Assembly (NCBI RefSeq): GCF_947490415.1
Contig: NZ_CANLGX010000002.1
Coordinates: 1-64,000, forward strand
Source of the DNA: an uncultured Eudoraea sp.
GTDB taxonomy: Bacteria > Bacteroidota > Bacteroidia > Flavobacteriales > Flavobacteriaceae
Length of the DNA stretch: 64,000 bases
Reading direction: 5' to 3'
The notes beneath the pieces are model-generated. The model was given only the letters and a program-made list of their open reading frames with translations. It ran no database searches and was not told the origin of the DNA. Below are positions 44,191 to 53,011 of this stretch, in pieces; position 1 is the first letter of the stretch, and every line of letters starts with the position of its first letter. The position numbers and the translations under genes are program-made.

Positions 44191-45233
44191 ACCATCAATT
44201 CATTTATACATCACTAACTAGAATTTCCGATTTGGCTGAAATCGAATTCAATTTAGAAAAACTTGATAGGGCCCAATGGGCAACCGGCGATTATGTTGTG
44301 AGTAAGATTCTGGACCCGGGAAGTAACACACTAAATTTAGAGCTTACTACGGGCAGAATGCGGGGAGTAATTGGAGGAGAATCAATCGTAGGTGCATTGG
44401 GGGAGCGTTATGCAACTCTTGAAGCGACAGGGACATGGCGCAAAGTTAAAGCCGACCTTAAGATGCATGTTTTGACCGGAGCTGGTCTTATGGGAAAATT
44501 AACCTCAAAATCTATTTTTTTGCCAAATATGATGGAAGTAAATTATACAGGCCATGCATTCAGAAATGGTAAAAAACTTACCATGAACGATTTTGTGGAA
44601 TCAGGTGAGCCAATTCCATTTAATACACCCGTGATCCTATTTGTAGGGACTTCCATGTCTGCAGGTAAAACAACTTCTGCCAGAATAGTAGCCAATCTTT
44701 TTAAAGTTGCCGGATACAACGTAGTTGGTGCTAAGCTCACCGGTGCCGGACGTTATAAAGATATTCTGGCCATTAAGGACGTGGGCGCAAATGCGGTTAT
44801 GGATTTTGTGGATGTTGGACTGCCATCTTCAATTTGTCCGGTAGACATTTACAGGACAAAGTTAGATCAGCTATTGAGCAGAATTCAGCATCAAAATGCC
44901 GATGTAGCCATTATTGAGATAGGCGCATCGCCTTTGGAGCCCTATAATGGTGATCTGGCTATTAACGCTTTGAGAGACCATATAAAATGTATTGTTCTTT
45001 GTGCTTCGGATCCATACGCTGTATACGGATTAATGGCAGCGTTCGAAATTATTCCGGACATTGTGACCGGGATTACATCTAATACGTTGGCAGGAGTTAA
45101 TATGGTTAAAAAACTTTGTAATGTTAATGCTCTGAATTTGATTGATTCTTCAACTTCTGAGGAGTTAAAGGAAGTGCTGTCTGCAAAGACCGGTTTTGAT
45201 TTATCAGAAAATACAATGGCTTATAGTAATTAA
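44187..45233 (+). CDS. P-loop NTPase of uncertain function (DUF1611-like)
   Basis: 348 residues. An N-terminal beta-rich domain (1-140) is followed by a P-loop domain with Walker A GTSMSAGKTT at 154-163. Later IIEIGASPLEPYNGD and CIVLCASDPYAVYG resemble DUF1611 proteins, some of which work beside dipeptide epimerases or peptidases in handling glutamate-containing compounds. Coupled by overlap to the M20 peptidase, so the two are likely to act on one substrate. I cannot name the reaction. Confidence 0.6.
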   Translation: MNHQFIYTSLTRISDLAEIEFNLEKLDRAQWATGDYVVSKILDPGSNTLNLELTTGRMRGVIGGESIVGALGERYATLEATGTWRKVKADLKMHVLTGAGLMGKLTSKSIFLPNMMEVNYTGHAFRNGKKLTMNDFVESGEPIPFNTPVILFVGTSMSAGKTTSARIVANLFKVAGYNVVGAKLTGAGRYKDILAIKDVGANAVMDFVDVGLPSSICPVDIYRTKLDQLLSRIQHQNADVAIIEIGASPLEPYNGDLAINALRDHIKCIVLCASDPYAVYGLMAAFEIIPDIVTGITSNTLAGVNMVKKLCNVNALNLIDSSTSEELKEVLSAKTGFDLSENTMAYSN

Positions 45234-45242
45234 GGCCTTTGA

Positions 45243-45286
45243 CTGACAAATATCATACTGTACTAATCACTTAGTTTTTATCTTAG
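45243..45286 (+). promoter_or_regulatory. Crp/Fnr-type operator plus -7 box, zinc-ribbon operon
   Basis: Operator CTGAC-AAAT-ATCAT at 45243-45256 and -7 box TATCTTAG at 45279, 36 bases after the operator start. It begins only 9 bases after the preceding gene's stop, and the zinc-ribbon start at 45313 is 63 bp from the operator centre. Confidence 0.75.
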
Positions 45287-45312
45287 AAATGAAAATTAAA
45301 ATTGAATAAACC

Positions 45313-45606
45313 ATGAAAGCTTCAGAAAAGAATATTTGTCAGAGTTGTGGAATGCCAATGAAAAATATGACAGATTTTGGGACCGATAGCGATGGAAGTA
45401 TAAATTCAGAGTATTGCCACTATTGTTATGAAGAGGGAGAGTTTACCGATAAGGGGATTAGCCTTGAAGAAAAAATGGCAAAGAATATGAATATTGCCAT
45501 TAAAATGGGAATGTCAGAAGTTGATGCAGCCAAATTGGCAAGTAGAACACTTCCTGCCCTTAGGCGCTGGCGGAAATCAAACAAAGCTAAACAAGTAGAA
45601 AAATAA
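45313..45606 (+). CDS. Small zinc-ribbon protein
   Basis: 97 residues. Cys9/Cys12 (CQSCGMPM) and Cys35/Cys38 (CHYC) form a four-cysteine zinc ribbon of the Zn_ribbon_2 type, followed by a helical tail. Often found as a short stand-alone protein of unknown role near transporters or stress genes. First gene of a plus-strand unit with the next two. Confidence 0.8.
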   Translation: MKASEKNICQSCGMPMKNMTDFGTDSDGSINSEYCHYCYEEGEFTDKGISLEEKMAKNMNIAIKMGMSEVDAAKLASRTLPALRRWRKSNKAKQVEK

Positions 45607-45622
45607 CACTGCGCAGATATCA

Positions 45623-46348
45623 ATGGAAACGGTTTCACTTAATGAACAGCGAAGAACACGCTTCACATTCCTTCAAATTCTGGAAGGAGTAGAGGGTATT
45701 CTTATTATTACTGCAGCCTACTTAACCTTGTTTTTTAAACCATTAAGGGACCGATGGGGTATGAATAGTAAGGAGGCAAGCGCTTCATTTCCGGGAGATC
45801 ATCTCGTGCCGCAACCACGCTCAGAGTTTGTTCATGCGATAGAAATAAATGCCCCGGCGAGTTTTGTATGGCCATGGGTTGCCCAACTAGGGCAGGGTAA
45901 GGGTGGTTTTTACAGTTATGAGGCATTAGAAAACATACTGGGTTTACACATCTATAATGCCGATCAAATCTTACCGGAATTTCAACAACCTAAAATAGGG
46001 GATTTAATACCCTTTGGCCCAAAGGATGCTTATCCACTTGTAATTTGTGAACATGGCAAAGCTATGGCGATTGAAAATTGGTACGATTTAAATAAAAATT
46101 CCGTCTACAATCAGGCATTAGAATCTCCTATGAATTATTTGCATCTCAGTTGGTTGTGGATGGTTGAACCAATTGATGAACATAGGTCAAAGTTTATCTC
46201 TAGAAATAGAGTAGATTTCAAACCTACCTTTAAAAACAGTTTGCTATTTGGGCCTTTGGGCGAACCTGTTGTATTTGCCATGGACAGGAAAATGTGTTAT
46301 GGGATAAAAAGAAGAGCGGAGAATTTATATAGGAATTCTTCACGATAG
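45623..46348 (+). CDS. SRPBCC-family protein
   Basis: 241 residues. A hydrophobic segment near residues 20-40 may anchor it. The START/SRPBCC lipid- or ligand-binding fold follows (EINAPASFVWPWVAQLGQGKGG, then ENILGLHIYNAD). It probably binds a hydrophobic small molecule. It lies 16 bases after the zinc-ribbon gene in the same unit. Specific ligand not known. Confidence 0.75.
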   Translation: METVSLNEQRRTRFTFLQILEGVEGILIITAAYLTLFFKPLRDRWGMNSKEASASFPGDHLVPQPRSEFVHAIEINAPASFVWPWVAQLGQGKGGFYSYEALENILGLHIYNADQILPEFQQPKIGDLIPFGPKDAYPLVICEHGKAMAIENWYDLNKNSVYNQALESPMNYLHLSWLWMVEPIDEHRSKFISRNRVDFKPTFKNSLLFGPLGEPVVFAMDRKMCYGIKRRAENLYRNSSR

Positions 46349-46395
46349 CCATTCTCTCTCTCAGGTTTTTTATAAACTCGGAATATGATAGGCTT

Positions 46396-47061
46396 ATGAA
46401 AATAGATATACTTCCGGTAGTTCCTAAACCTTCTGTATTGCTCTTGCCACTTGTAGGAATGGGTATATTTGTTGTTTTATATGTTTTGGCGGCCATTAAT
46501 TATCCCGGGGGTTCATGGATGGTATTGGATCAGGAAGGATTCAGTTTTTGGAACAACTACCTATGTGATTTATTGGACTTATATGCCATAAACGGGGATT
46601 TAAATCCTGCGCGGTTTTTTGCCAGGGGTTCACTGGCAGTGCTTTGTGTAAGTCTGATTTTATTGTGGTATTATTTACCAGGACTTTTTTCAAATAAAAG
46701 CACCAATCTCATTGTCATGTGGCTTGCAGGGATTCTGGCTTTAGCAATTACTATGTCTCTCACATCAGGAACTCATGATATTACAGTTCGTATCGCGGGT
46801 TTTTTTGGGGTAATTGCCTTTATCAGCTGTTTTGTTGAATTATACAAGGCGAAATATTTCTCACTTTTGATTTTGGGTATTATATGTCTGCTGATTTTCT
46901 TGGGAAACTATTATATATATGAAACCGGGGCTATGATAAGAAGCCTACCGGTTATCCAAAAAGTAACCTTTATCTGCTATATTCTGTGGTTTGCCTTTCT
47001 GGATATATCCTACTACAAATTTTTAAAACTTAAACAAGATAAAATTAAGGTAAACCATTAA
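46396..47061 (+). CDS. Multi-pass membrane protein of unknown function
   Basis: 221 residues with about six or seven hydrophobic segments spread over the length, a charged loop after the first (WNNYLCDLLDLYAINGD), and a Lys-rich C-terminus. It recalls DUF998-type proteins in layout but I cannot confirm the family. Third gene after the zinc-ribbon promoter, 47 bases behind the SRPBCC gene. The 249 bases after it hold no gene. Confidence 0.6.
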   Translation: MKIDILPVVPKPSVLLLPLVGMGIFVVLYVLAAINYPGGSWMVLDQEGFSFWNNYLCDLLDLYAINGDLNPARFFARGSLAVLCVSLILLWYYLPGLFSNKSTNLIVMWLAGILALAITMSLTSGTHDITVRIAGFFGVIAFISCFVELYKAKYFSLLILGIICLLIFLGNYYIYETGAMIRSLPVIQKVTFICYILWFAFLDISYYKFLKLKQDKIKVNH

Positions 47062-47310
47062 TAAAACCCTGATATCCAGAGCTTTTATTAAATTAATTAG
47101 TGTATTTGTATCAATATCTTTTGACGCTTATATGTTTTGTTTCGGGCCATATATTTTGTAACTTTAAAAGGGTCTCGTTTTAACCTGAAGGTGAACTCCA
47201 TCTTGCATTAATAATCGGAGGATCAAGCTTTAATTGGATTAGAAAAACAAACGAAGAGTAGATATAAGGTATTATTTACGGGAAAATAAAAATAATTTAA
47301 AACTATCGGT

Positions 47311-48057
47311 ATGAGCGCACTATTTGTTTTCACCATTGTATTCCTGTTGTTTCTATTTGCAGGAATAAGAATTGTCTTTGAGTATAAAAGAGCATTAAAA
47401 TTTCGATTCGGAAAGTATGTGAAGACCTTACAGCCTGGCTTCAGGTGGATAATACCCATAGTGGATACAGTTCAGACTGTGGATATTAGGGTTATTACCA
47501 TAAATATTGTATCCCAGGAAGTAATGACGGAAGATAATGTGCCCTGCAGCATAGACGGAGTGGTTTTCTTTAAGATTAATGATCCGGAAAAGGCGGTCCT
47601 GGAAGTCGAGGAATTTTCCTTTGCAATTACACAGCTTTCTCAGGCAGCATTAAGGGATGTATGTGGAAAAGTAGAGCTGGATACCATTTTATCAAAACGT
47701 GAAGAAATGGGCAAAAATATTAAGAGTATCGTTGAACAGGAAACTCATCAATGGGGTATTGAGATCATAGATGTAAAAATCAAAGATATTCAGTTGCCTG
47801 AAAACATGAGACGAATGATGGCCAACCAGGCAGAAGCTGAAAGATCAAGAAGAGCCAGGATAATTCTTGCGCAGGCCGAAGAGCAGGCTGCAGGCAAATT
47901 ACTGGAAGCAGGATTACAAATAGATAAATCGCCTTCTGCAATTAAGCTGAGGTTATATCAGACATTATCCAATATTGCTGCAGAGAAAAATTCTACCATA
48001 CTCTTTCCGTTTCCTGAAGAAGTATTGCCCAGAACACCCAAAAAAGAAGATTCCTAG
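47311..48057 (+). CDS. Slipin/stomatin-like SPFH protein
   Basis: 248 residues. A short N-terminal membrane segment (about 1-22) is followed by a full SPFH domain (RIVFEYKRALKFRFGKY, then DIRVITINIVSQEVMTEDNV) and a helical tail with AEAERSRRARIILAQAEEQA. It forms membrane scaffolds that gather or protect proteins. No NfeD partner lies next to it. No regulon-type operator was found upstream. Confidence 0.9.
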   Translation: MSALFVFTIVFLLFLFAGIRIVFEYKRALKFRFGKYVKTLQPGFRWIIPIVDTVQTVDIRVITINIVSQEVMTEDNVPCSIDGVVFFKINDPEKAVLEVEEFSFAITQLSQAALRDVCGKVELDTILSKREEMGKNIKSIVEQETHQWGIEIIDVKIKDIQLPENMRRMMANQAEAERSRRARIILAQAEEQAAGKLLEAGLQIDKSPSAIKLRLYQTLSNIAAEKNSTILFPFPEEVLPRTPKKEDS

Positions 48058-48101
48058 AAAAATTTCTTGGAAATATGGAATGTGATTTAGTAATATGAGT
48101 T

Positions 48102-48563
48102 CTAATTGACATTCTCTGTAGTATAATCTCTTTTTGTGGCCGGGAATTGACTAAGTATTATGATTAACACTCCCAGAATTGTATAGGAGAAGTGTAGATT
48201 ATTATAAACAATCCCAAAGTAGAGTTGCATATTAATCCACAGAATAAGTAATATCCCAATGTAAAAGGAAAAGGCGTTGGACCAATGAAATTTCTTATCC
48301 CAATTGATCTTCCGGGCCCAATTCAGCCATTTCCTGGTTAGTAATCCGTACAAAGTAATTAAGGGTATCAGGCCTAAAACTACTAACAGGAATAATCCGG
48401 GAATCAAAAAATTCTTAAATGGTGTATTTTTGAGTACATCTATAGAAAGACCAATACCATTGCCTGAAGGATCATTTAAAAGACTCAAGCCCGAAGGAAT
48501 TGCACTAATAGCTTGAAAAAAAATTAATAAAATAAGAAGATTAGAAGAGATTGATCTTTTCAT
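48102..48563 (-). CDS. Small membrane protein of unknown function
   Basis: 153 residues. A signal-like first helix, then about three more membrane segments (roughly 55-80, 98-118 and 125-142), with a conserved-looking LLTRKWLNWARK loop. No domain recognised. Only 2 bases after the next upstream gene's stop, so the two are coupled and may form a complex. Confidence 0.55.
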   Translation of the reverse strand: MKRSISSNLLILLIFFQAISAIPSGLSLLNDPSGNGIGLSIDVLKNTPFKNFLIPGLFLLVVLGLIPLITLYGLLTRKWLNWARKINWDKKFHWSNAFSFYIGILLILWINMQLYFGIVYNNLHFSYTILGVLIIILSQFPATKRDYTTENVN

Positions 48564-48565
48564 TA

Positions 48566-49015
48566 TTAATATGTGCGATTCTTATACAAATAAATCATCC
48601 CCCATAAACCATAAACGGTTATTAATGTTAATATGATAGGAAAGGAAATGTATTTATCAGGATTCAATACAATTGCGTCTGTTTCGATAGAAATAGTATA
48701 TAGGTGCACTATGGGCCAATAAACCGAGATGGCCAAACCTCCAAACATAATAAAAGCTCCCCATTTTTTTTCTTTAATTAGTCCCAGTACTCCAAGAACC
48801 AGCATGGGGATATAGAATATGGTATCTCCAAAGGCGAAACCCTTGGCAAAAGCTATTCCAACGTTACCAATTTCATTTTCTGATTCTTGTAATCCCAGGT
48901 CTATGGCCAAATTATAATCTATTAATGATAAAGTTTGGCCTGCAGTCAAAAAGAGAATTAAAACAAGTGTCGTTGAAATTAAAATCCAAAATCCGACACC
49001 TTTTTTAGTATTCAT
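48566..49015 (-). CDS. Small membrane protein of unknown function
   Basis: 149 residues with four hydrophobic segments (about 8-28, 55-85, 88-105 and 120-142) and an acidic loop (GLQESENEIGN). No domain recognised. It is coupled to the gene after it and lies 30 bases behind the 164-residue gene. May belong to the end of the operon starting at 52203 or have its own promoter. Confidence 0.55.
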   Translation of the reverse strand: MNTKKGVGFWILISTTLVLILFLTAGQTLSLIDYNLAIDLGLQESENEIGNVGIAFAKGFAFGDTIFYIPMLVLGVLGLIKEKKWGAFIMFGGLAISVYWPIVHLYTISIETDAIVLNPDKYISFPIILTLITVYGLWGMIYLYKNRTY

Positions 49016-49045
49016 AACTGGATTTATAATCGTTGCTGCAATCTC

Positions 49046-49540
49046 TTATTTTTCTAATTGGGCAAATAGTACCATGTAGTTATGACCAGCTTCTTTAGCA
49101 CATTTGGGGCAGTAGGCATAATGCACATAATATCTTTCAGCTTTTTCTTTGCGCTTCTGCAAATAAGAATCCATCTGCTTTATGAATTTTGGGATATCAT
49201 TATAGGCACCATCAAATACCTTACCCCTGAATGTTCCGGAAAGTGTTGTGTTAACGGCGTTTGGCACATTGTCGGTTACGGAGAGATAGATTTCTGACAT
49301 AAAAGCATGTGGGTCCGTAAATAATACCAGGATATTTTCTTTATCGGCTGCTAGTTTTTTAGAATCCTCCGCCAGTTTCATCATTTTGGTAATTCTATTT
49401 CCTATCATTGGAGGCAATGGAATATGAAAAAAAGTAGGCACGGTAGCCTTAATAAACTTTTTATCATCCCAAGCGAATGTCTTTTCATTCCATTTTTCAG
49501 GATGAAATTTTGGGCAACATTCTTGTTTTTCCACTTCCAT
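49046..49540 (-). CDS. Conserved protein with cysteine pairs, unknown function
   Basis: 164 residues, soluble. A Cys8-Cys9 pair near the start and a late CPKCAKEAGHNYMVLFA motif suggest a metal or redox site. I have seen similar proteins labelled hydrolase without firm support. It lies 182 bases after the DUF5661 gene, past a hairpin, so its promoter is uncertain; no regulon-type operator lies in that gap. Confidence 0.5.
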   Translation of the reverse strand: MEVEKQECCPKFHPEKWNEKTFAWDDKKFIKATVPTFFHIPLPPMIGNRITKMMKLAEDSKKLAADKENILVLFTDPHAFMSEIYLSVTDNVPNAVNTTLSGTFRGKVFDGAYNDIPKFIKQMDSYLQKRKEKAERYYVHYAYCPKCAKEAGHNYMVLFAQLEK

Positions 49541-49703
49541 AACGTATAATTTTAAAAGTACCGGTCAAGGGCTAACAGATTAGTTTTCCTGGAGCAGTTC
49601 TTTTTTTAATATATTTCTAAAACGCACAATACTTAAATCCAGGATGCAAAAAGCGGTATCTTAAGCTATAATTTTCAGTTATTAGATCAATAGGATTTAT
49701 TGT

Positions 49704-49720
49704 TCCCTCGTACTGAGGGA
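49704..49720 (-). terminator. Hairpin after the DUF5661 gene
   Basis: TCCCTC (49704-49709) and GAGGGA (49715-49720) pair perfectly around a 5-base loop just past the stop of the DUF5661 gene. No long T-run follows on the minus strand, so termination may be partial. The rest of the gap to 49541 shows nothing else. Confidence 0.45.
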
Positions 49721-49722
49721 CC

Positions 49723-50052
49723 TCAATTAGGTTTGGGGATATTCCAAAAGTCTTCGGCTTCCTTTTCCATTTTTTCAAGCCTGGTGTAATAATCCGGGAA
49801 TTCTTTTAAATGTGCCCAGGCAATTTTTCCGGTAAGGTACTTGTCGTCATTAGTGACATTGGTTTCAGGAAACCTTGTTCCATGTTCAAATTCTACATTA
49901 ATTCCATCAGTAAATTCATCCAAGCTTACTTCTTCCCAATTGATTCCAAGAGATTGTCCTATCTCTTTGGCATCTTTTCTATTCATTTTTTTCATTTTCA
50001 TTGTAGTTTTAATTTCAGTTTTTATATTTCCCATGGGATATATTTTACACAT
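49723..50052 (-). CDS. DUF5661 family protein
   Basis: 109 residues from the ATG at 50052; in-frame ATGs at 50034, 50001 and 49986 are all possible, and the conserved domain starts only at the last. The family hallmarks are present: KEIGQSLGINWEEV, the FEHGTRFPETNVTNDD stretch and AHLKEFPDYYTRLEKME. Function unknown. It follows the FMN-binding gene by 15 bases, so it is probably the fourth gene of the operon that starts at 52203. Confidence 0.78.
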   Translation of the reverse strand: MCKIYPMGNIKTEIKTTMKMKKMNRKDAKEIGQSLGINWEEVSLDEFTDGINVEFEHGTRFPETNVTNDDKYLTGKIAWAHLKEFPDYYTRLEKMEKEAEDFWNIPKPN

Positions 50053-50067
50053 CAAAGCAACCTGTCT

Positions 50068-50790
50068 TTATTTTTTGCTATTAGTGATATTATCGGTTTC
50101 TAATTGGACTAATGGCTGCTTCAGGTAGTTCCGATATTTTTGCAATCCTTGATTAATCATTTCTACCCCGGCTTTACTGGTTATTGTTGCTCCGGAGATA
50201 CCATCAATCATGTTGACACCTTCAATTAATACCACACCGTTCTGTTTTAGCCCAAAGTCCTTTAAATCAGGGTCCAGTTCTATTCCAACAAATTGATTTT
50301 CAAAAGAGCTCTGCGTGATTGCGGCACCATATCCTTCCGATTCCGCCATATGTTCAAACTGGAGCTTCATAATTTCTTTCCTTTTATTGTCAATGATGAT
50401 TTTCGCCCAGATGGCTCCGATATTTCCTCTGCTTTGGATAACCAGGATCACCTCATCAGATCCAAGAATTTCAAATAAGGGCAGCTTAGAAGTCGACCTG
50501 CCCTTTACAAGGTTTTTATAAATCTTCGTATTTTTTTCCGAATCGGAAATAACAACTTTGCCATTTTCATCAATAAACTTAAAACCCAATAAACTGGAAA
50601 TATCAGAGGTATCAGTATAAGGTATATTTGCAAAAACCAGCAACTCCTTTACAACAGGAGAAATTTGCTCAGTAACATACACTGCTTTGACAGGCTGCTC
50701 CAACTCATGTTTTTCCCTGCAGTTCCAAATTAATGCAGGTATTAGTGCTAATGCTAATTTGATTCCGGTATCTTTTAGTATGGTGTTCAT
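50068..50790 (-). CDS. FMN-binding domain protein (NqrC/RnfG-like)
   Basis: 240 residues with an N-terminal hydrophobic segment, then an extracytoplasmic FMN-binding domain. The attachment-site motif of NqrC and RnfG, S/T-GAT-x-T/S, appears as SGATITSK near residue 205. It likely carries covalent FMN and passes electrons at the membrane. No other Nqr or Rnf genes are present, so its partner is unknown. It lies 10 bases after the SDR gene in one operon. Confidence 0.82.
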   Translation of the reverse strand: MNTILKDTGIKLALALIPALIWNCREKHELEQPVKAVYVTEQISPVVKELLVFANIPYTDTSDISSLLGFKFIDENGKVVISDSEKNTKIYKNLVKGRSTSKLPLFEILGSDEVILVIQSRGNIGAIWAKIIIDNKRKEIMKLQFEHMAESEGYGAAITQSSFENQFVGIELDPDLKDFGLKQNGVVLIEGVNMIDGISGATITSKAGVEMINQGLQKYRNYLKQPLVQLETDNITNSKK

Positions 50791-50800
50791 TTAGCTACTT

Positions 50801-51565
50801 TTAACCAGCCATCAATCCACCGTCTATCACATAAGTGCTTCCGTTTACATATTTGCTTTCATCTGAAGCAAGATAAAGCACCAGATTAGAAATTTCCAAA
50901 GCTTCTGCATATCGGCCATAAGGCACGATGGCTTCAAAACCTTTTTGAACCTCGGCTGAATTATCCGGAGAAATATCCGTTTCTATTCTTCGCATCATTT
51001 GGGTGTTAACTGGTCCCGGATGTATGGTATTTACTCGTATTTTTCTATCGGCAAATTCTAAGGCCGACACTCTCATTATACCAATAACGGCATGTTTACT
51101 TGTTACATAGGCTCCTAAACCCTTAAATCCTTTAAGTCCGGCTACCGAGGATGTGATAATCACAGATCCACCTTCAACCATCTTCGGAATTACATATTTA
51201 CACCCATACCATATTCCCTTAAGGTTAACGGCTATTACCTTATCAAATACGTCATTGGGATAGTCTTCAATAGAACTGGAGGCTCCTTCGATTCCCGCAT
51301 TATTAAAGAACAGATTTATTTTGCCAAATTTGGACAAGGTTTCAGCAGTATATCTTTCTACATCAGCAGGATTAGATACATCGGCGACACAATAGTCCAA
51401 ATGAGAAGAATTTAGTTCTTTGGAAGTCGATTCCAGCTTTTCTTTATTTATATCCACGAGCATAACACTTGCCCCTTCCTTAAGAAACAACGCGGCAGTA
51501 CTCTTGCCTATTCCGGCAGCTCCTCCGGTAATAATGGCGACTTTATCTTTTAATAGTTCCATCAT
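50801..51565 (-). CDS. Short-chain dehydrogenase/reductase
   Basis: 254 residues. The cofactor motif is TGGAAGIG at about 14-21, with NNAG near 90 and the catalytic YVTSK (Tyr and Lys) near 153-157. The Asp in MLVDI after the second strand suggests NAD rather than NADP. Substrate not known. Two adjacent ATGs give one codon of uncertainty. It lies 5 bases after the WG-repeat gene. Confidence 0.9.
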   Translation of the reverse strand: MMELLKDKVAIITGGAAGIGKSTAALFLKEGASVMLVDINKEKLESTSKELNSSHLDYCVADVSNPADVERYTAETLSKFGKINLFFNNAGIEGASSSIEDYPNDVFDKVIAVNLKGIWYGCKYVIPKMVEGGSVIITSSVAGLKGFKGLGAYVTSKHAVIGIMRVSALEFADRKIRVNTIHPGPVNTQMMRRIETDISPDNSAEVQKGFEAIVPYGRYAEALEISNLVLYLASDESKYVNGSTYVIDGGLMAG

Positions 51566-51570
51566 TATAT

Positions 51571-52203
51571 TTATAATTCAAGTTTTCGTATTTCCCATGT
51601 ATTCGTTGAAGATTTTACGGCCAAAGTGTTAACCGATAGAAATTTTGCACGAAGTTCAGGCAATTCATAACGTCTTACGGACATCGAAATTCCATCTCTC
51701 TTATTAATAAGTAGCATAATATCGCCGGCAGTATCCAGGAGAACTTCACTAAATTTATAATCATAGATATTCAATTGAAAATTGTTTTTTCCTCTAAAGT
51801 CTTTGGTGACAAGAATGCCAACGGCATATCCTTCATTGAATTCAGTTAGATTCAGATATTCGGGTTCAATTACTATTTTGCCCTCGGTATTTATAAAGCC
51901 ATAAGTAGGAATCTCCTCTTCTTCCATTATTTTTTTTATCATACATCTGCCATTTTTAAATTGAGGAAAACGGATTGAACTAACATCGTTTACTGAGGTA
52001 GCAGGTAAATTGTTCCAAACAAGATCGTCTCTAAATTCTATTGCTAATTGGCCTTCTTTATTAATAAACCCCCATTCATTACCTTTCCTTATTGCTGCTA
52101 ATCCTTCACTAAATGGCGCTATTTCATCAATGCCTGTAAGCCCCTGTGCAAAAAGGAAAAAGGGTAGTATGAACAAAGCGAAAAGCGGGAATATTTTTTT
52201 CAT
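51571..52203 (-). CDS. WG-repeat protein, secreted
   Basis: 210 residues. A signal peptide ends near LFAQG (residue 20). At least two WG repeats are visible (WGFINKEGQLAIEF and YGFINTEGKIVIEPEY). WG repeats form small beta units of unknown role, common in Bacteroidota envelopes. First gene of the operon with the SDR, FMN-binding and DUF5661 genes, under the promoter at 52236-52279. Confidence 0.82.
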   Translation of the reverse strand: MKKIFPLFALFILPFFLFAQGLTGIDEIAPFSEGLAAIRKGNEWGFINKEGQLAIEFRDDLVWNNLPATSVNDVSSIRFPQFKNGRCMIKKIMEEEEIPTYGFINTEGKIVIEPEYLNLTEFNEGYAVGILVTKDFRGKNNFQLNIYDYKFSEVLLDTAGDIMLLINKRDGISMSVRRYELPELRAKFLSVNTLAVKSSTNTWEIRKLEL

Positions 52204-52235
52204 AAGATTTTATATTAAAGTGTTAATATCAGCAG

Positions 52236-52279
52236 CAAAATTACGCTGCCCATAGCTGGTATAAAATGACCTTCGTCAT
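52236..52279 (-). promoter_or_regulatory. Crp/Fnr-type operator plus -7 box, WG/SDR/FMN operon
   Basis: Operator ATGAC-CTTC-GTCAT at 52266-52279 with perfect arms. On the minus strand the -7 box is a perfect TAATTTTG at 52243-52236, 36 bases from the operator start. The start codon at 52203 is 69 bp from the operator centre. Confidence 0.83.
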
Positions 52280-52353
52280 CCCAAAAACCCAAGAATAGCT
52301 ATCTGTGCCTGGTATGTTGAACAGCCATAGGAATGTATATCTCTTCTTATGTT

Positions 52354-52809
52354 TTAGAACATAATATTGGAATAAATCATACTCTTTAGGTCTTTTGGAA
52401 GGCCATCCCTAATATCTTCCATCTCGCCCAGGGAAATATATTTTCTCAAATAAATAAAGGTAGTATCTATATATTGCTCGGCCACTTCATCACTGTATTC
52501 AAAATCATTAACAGCTGAAGGACCGTCGTGTTTTCTTACCAGGTCTATAAATTCAGCCATATGCTTTATTTTCAACTTCTTTTTATTTCTAAGAGTCCAG
52601 CCGTTTACATAAACTGCTTTTAAGAACATGGGCAGTTGCGCAATTAATTGCAAAGATTCCTCGGTTGAAATTATATCGCGTAAGCTGTGAAGAATAGCAG
52701 ATAATATTCTACCTGCTTTATCTCTATTGGTGCCAAGATTCATTTCCTTGGTGTATTCTTTAAGGAAGGTATTCCCTTCTGTAGCATATTGATTAAAATT
52801 TAGTGCCAT
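52354..52809 (-). CDS. DUF2267 protein
   Basis: 151 residues from the ATG at 52809 (MALNFNQYATEGNTF is the family start; the longer frame to 52887 runs through the operator and is rejected). The domain is all helical with AGRILSAILHSLRD and LPMFLKAVYVNGW. DUF2267 proteins are often found in stress and cyanobacterial or hypoxia-linked loci; their function is not known. Own regulon-type promoter, weaker than the others. Confidence 0.85.
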   Translation of the reverse strand: MALNFNQYATEGNTFLKEYTKEMNLGTNRDKAGRILSAILHSLRDIISTEESLQLIAQLPMFLKAVYVNGWTLRNKKKLKIKHMAEFIDLVRKHDGPSAVNDFEYSDEVAEQYIDTTFIYLRKYISLGEMEDIRDGLPKDLKSMIYSNIMF

Positions 52810-52834
52810 GATTATAGTTTTTATAAGTGAACTA

Positions 52835-52878
52835 TAAAGATGAGCAGTAGCAATGCCATTACAAATGATCTTGGTCAC
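52835..52878 (-). promoter_or_regulatory. Crp/Fnr-type operator plus -7 box, DUF2267 gene
   Basis: Operator ATGAT-CTTG-GTCAC at 52865-52878 is imperfect. The minus-strand -7 box CATCTTTA at 52842-52835 is also imperfect, but the 36-base offset is exact. The start codon at 52809 is 62 bp away. Confidence 0.55.
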
Positions 52879-52942
52879 TTGAACCATAATTAGTAAGATT
52901 TTAATTCTAAATCAGCAAATGCATCTTTTCTAAAAGATTCTA

Positions 52943-52986
52943 CTGATTAATATCATAGTTATCATCTCTGATGCTCAGTAAATTTG
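52943..52986 (+). promoter_or_regulatory. Crp/Fnr-type operator plus -7 box, triple Usp operon
   Basis: Operator CTGAT-TAAT-ATCAT at 52943-52956 and a perfect -7 box TAAATTTG at 52979, 36 bases after the operator start. The operator is identical to that at 31341. The first Usp start at 53012 is 62 bp from the centre. Confidence 0.8.
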
Positions 52987-53011
52987 AGATTGAGATATAA
53001 ATACCATTATT

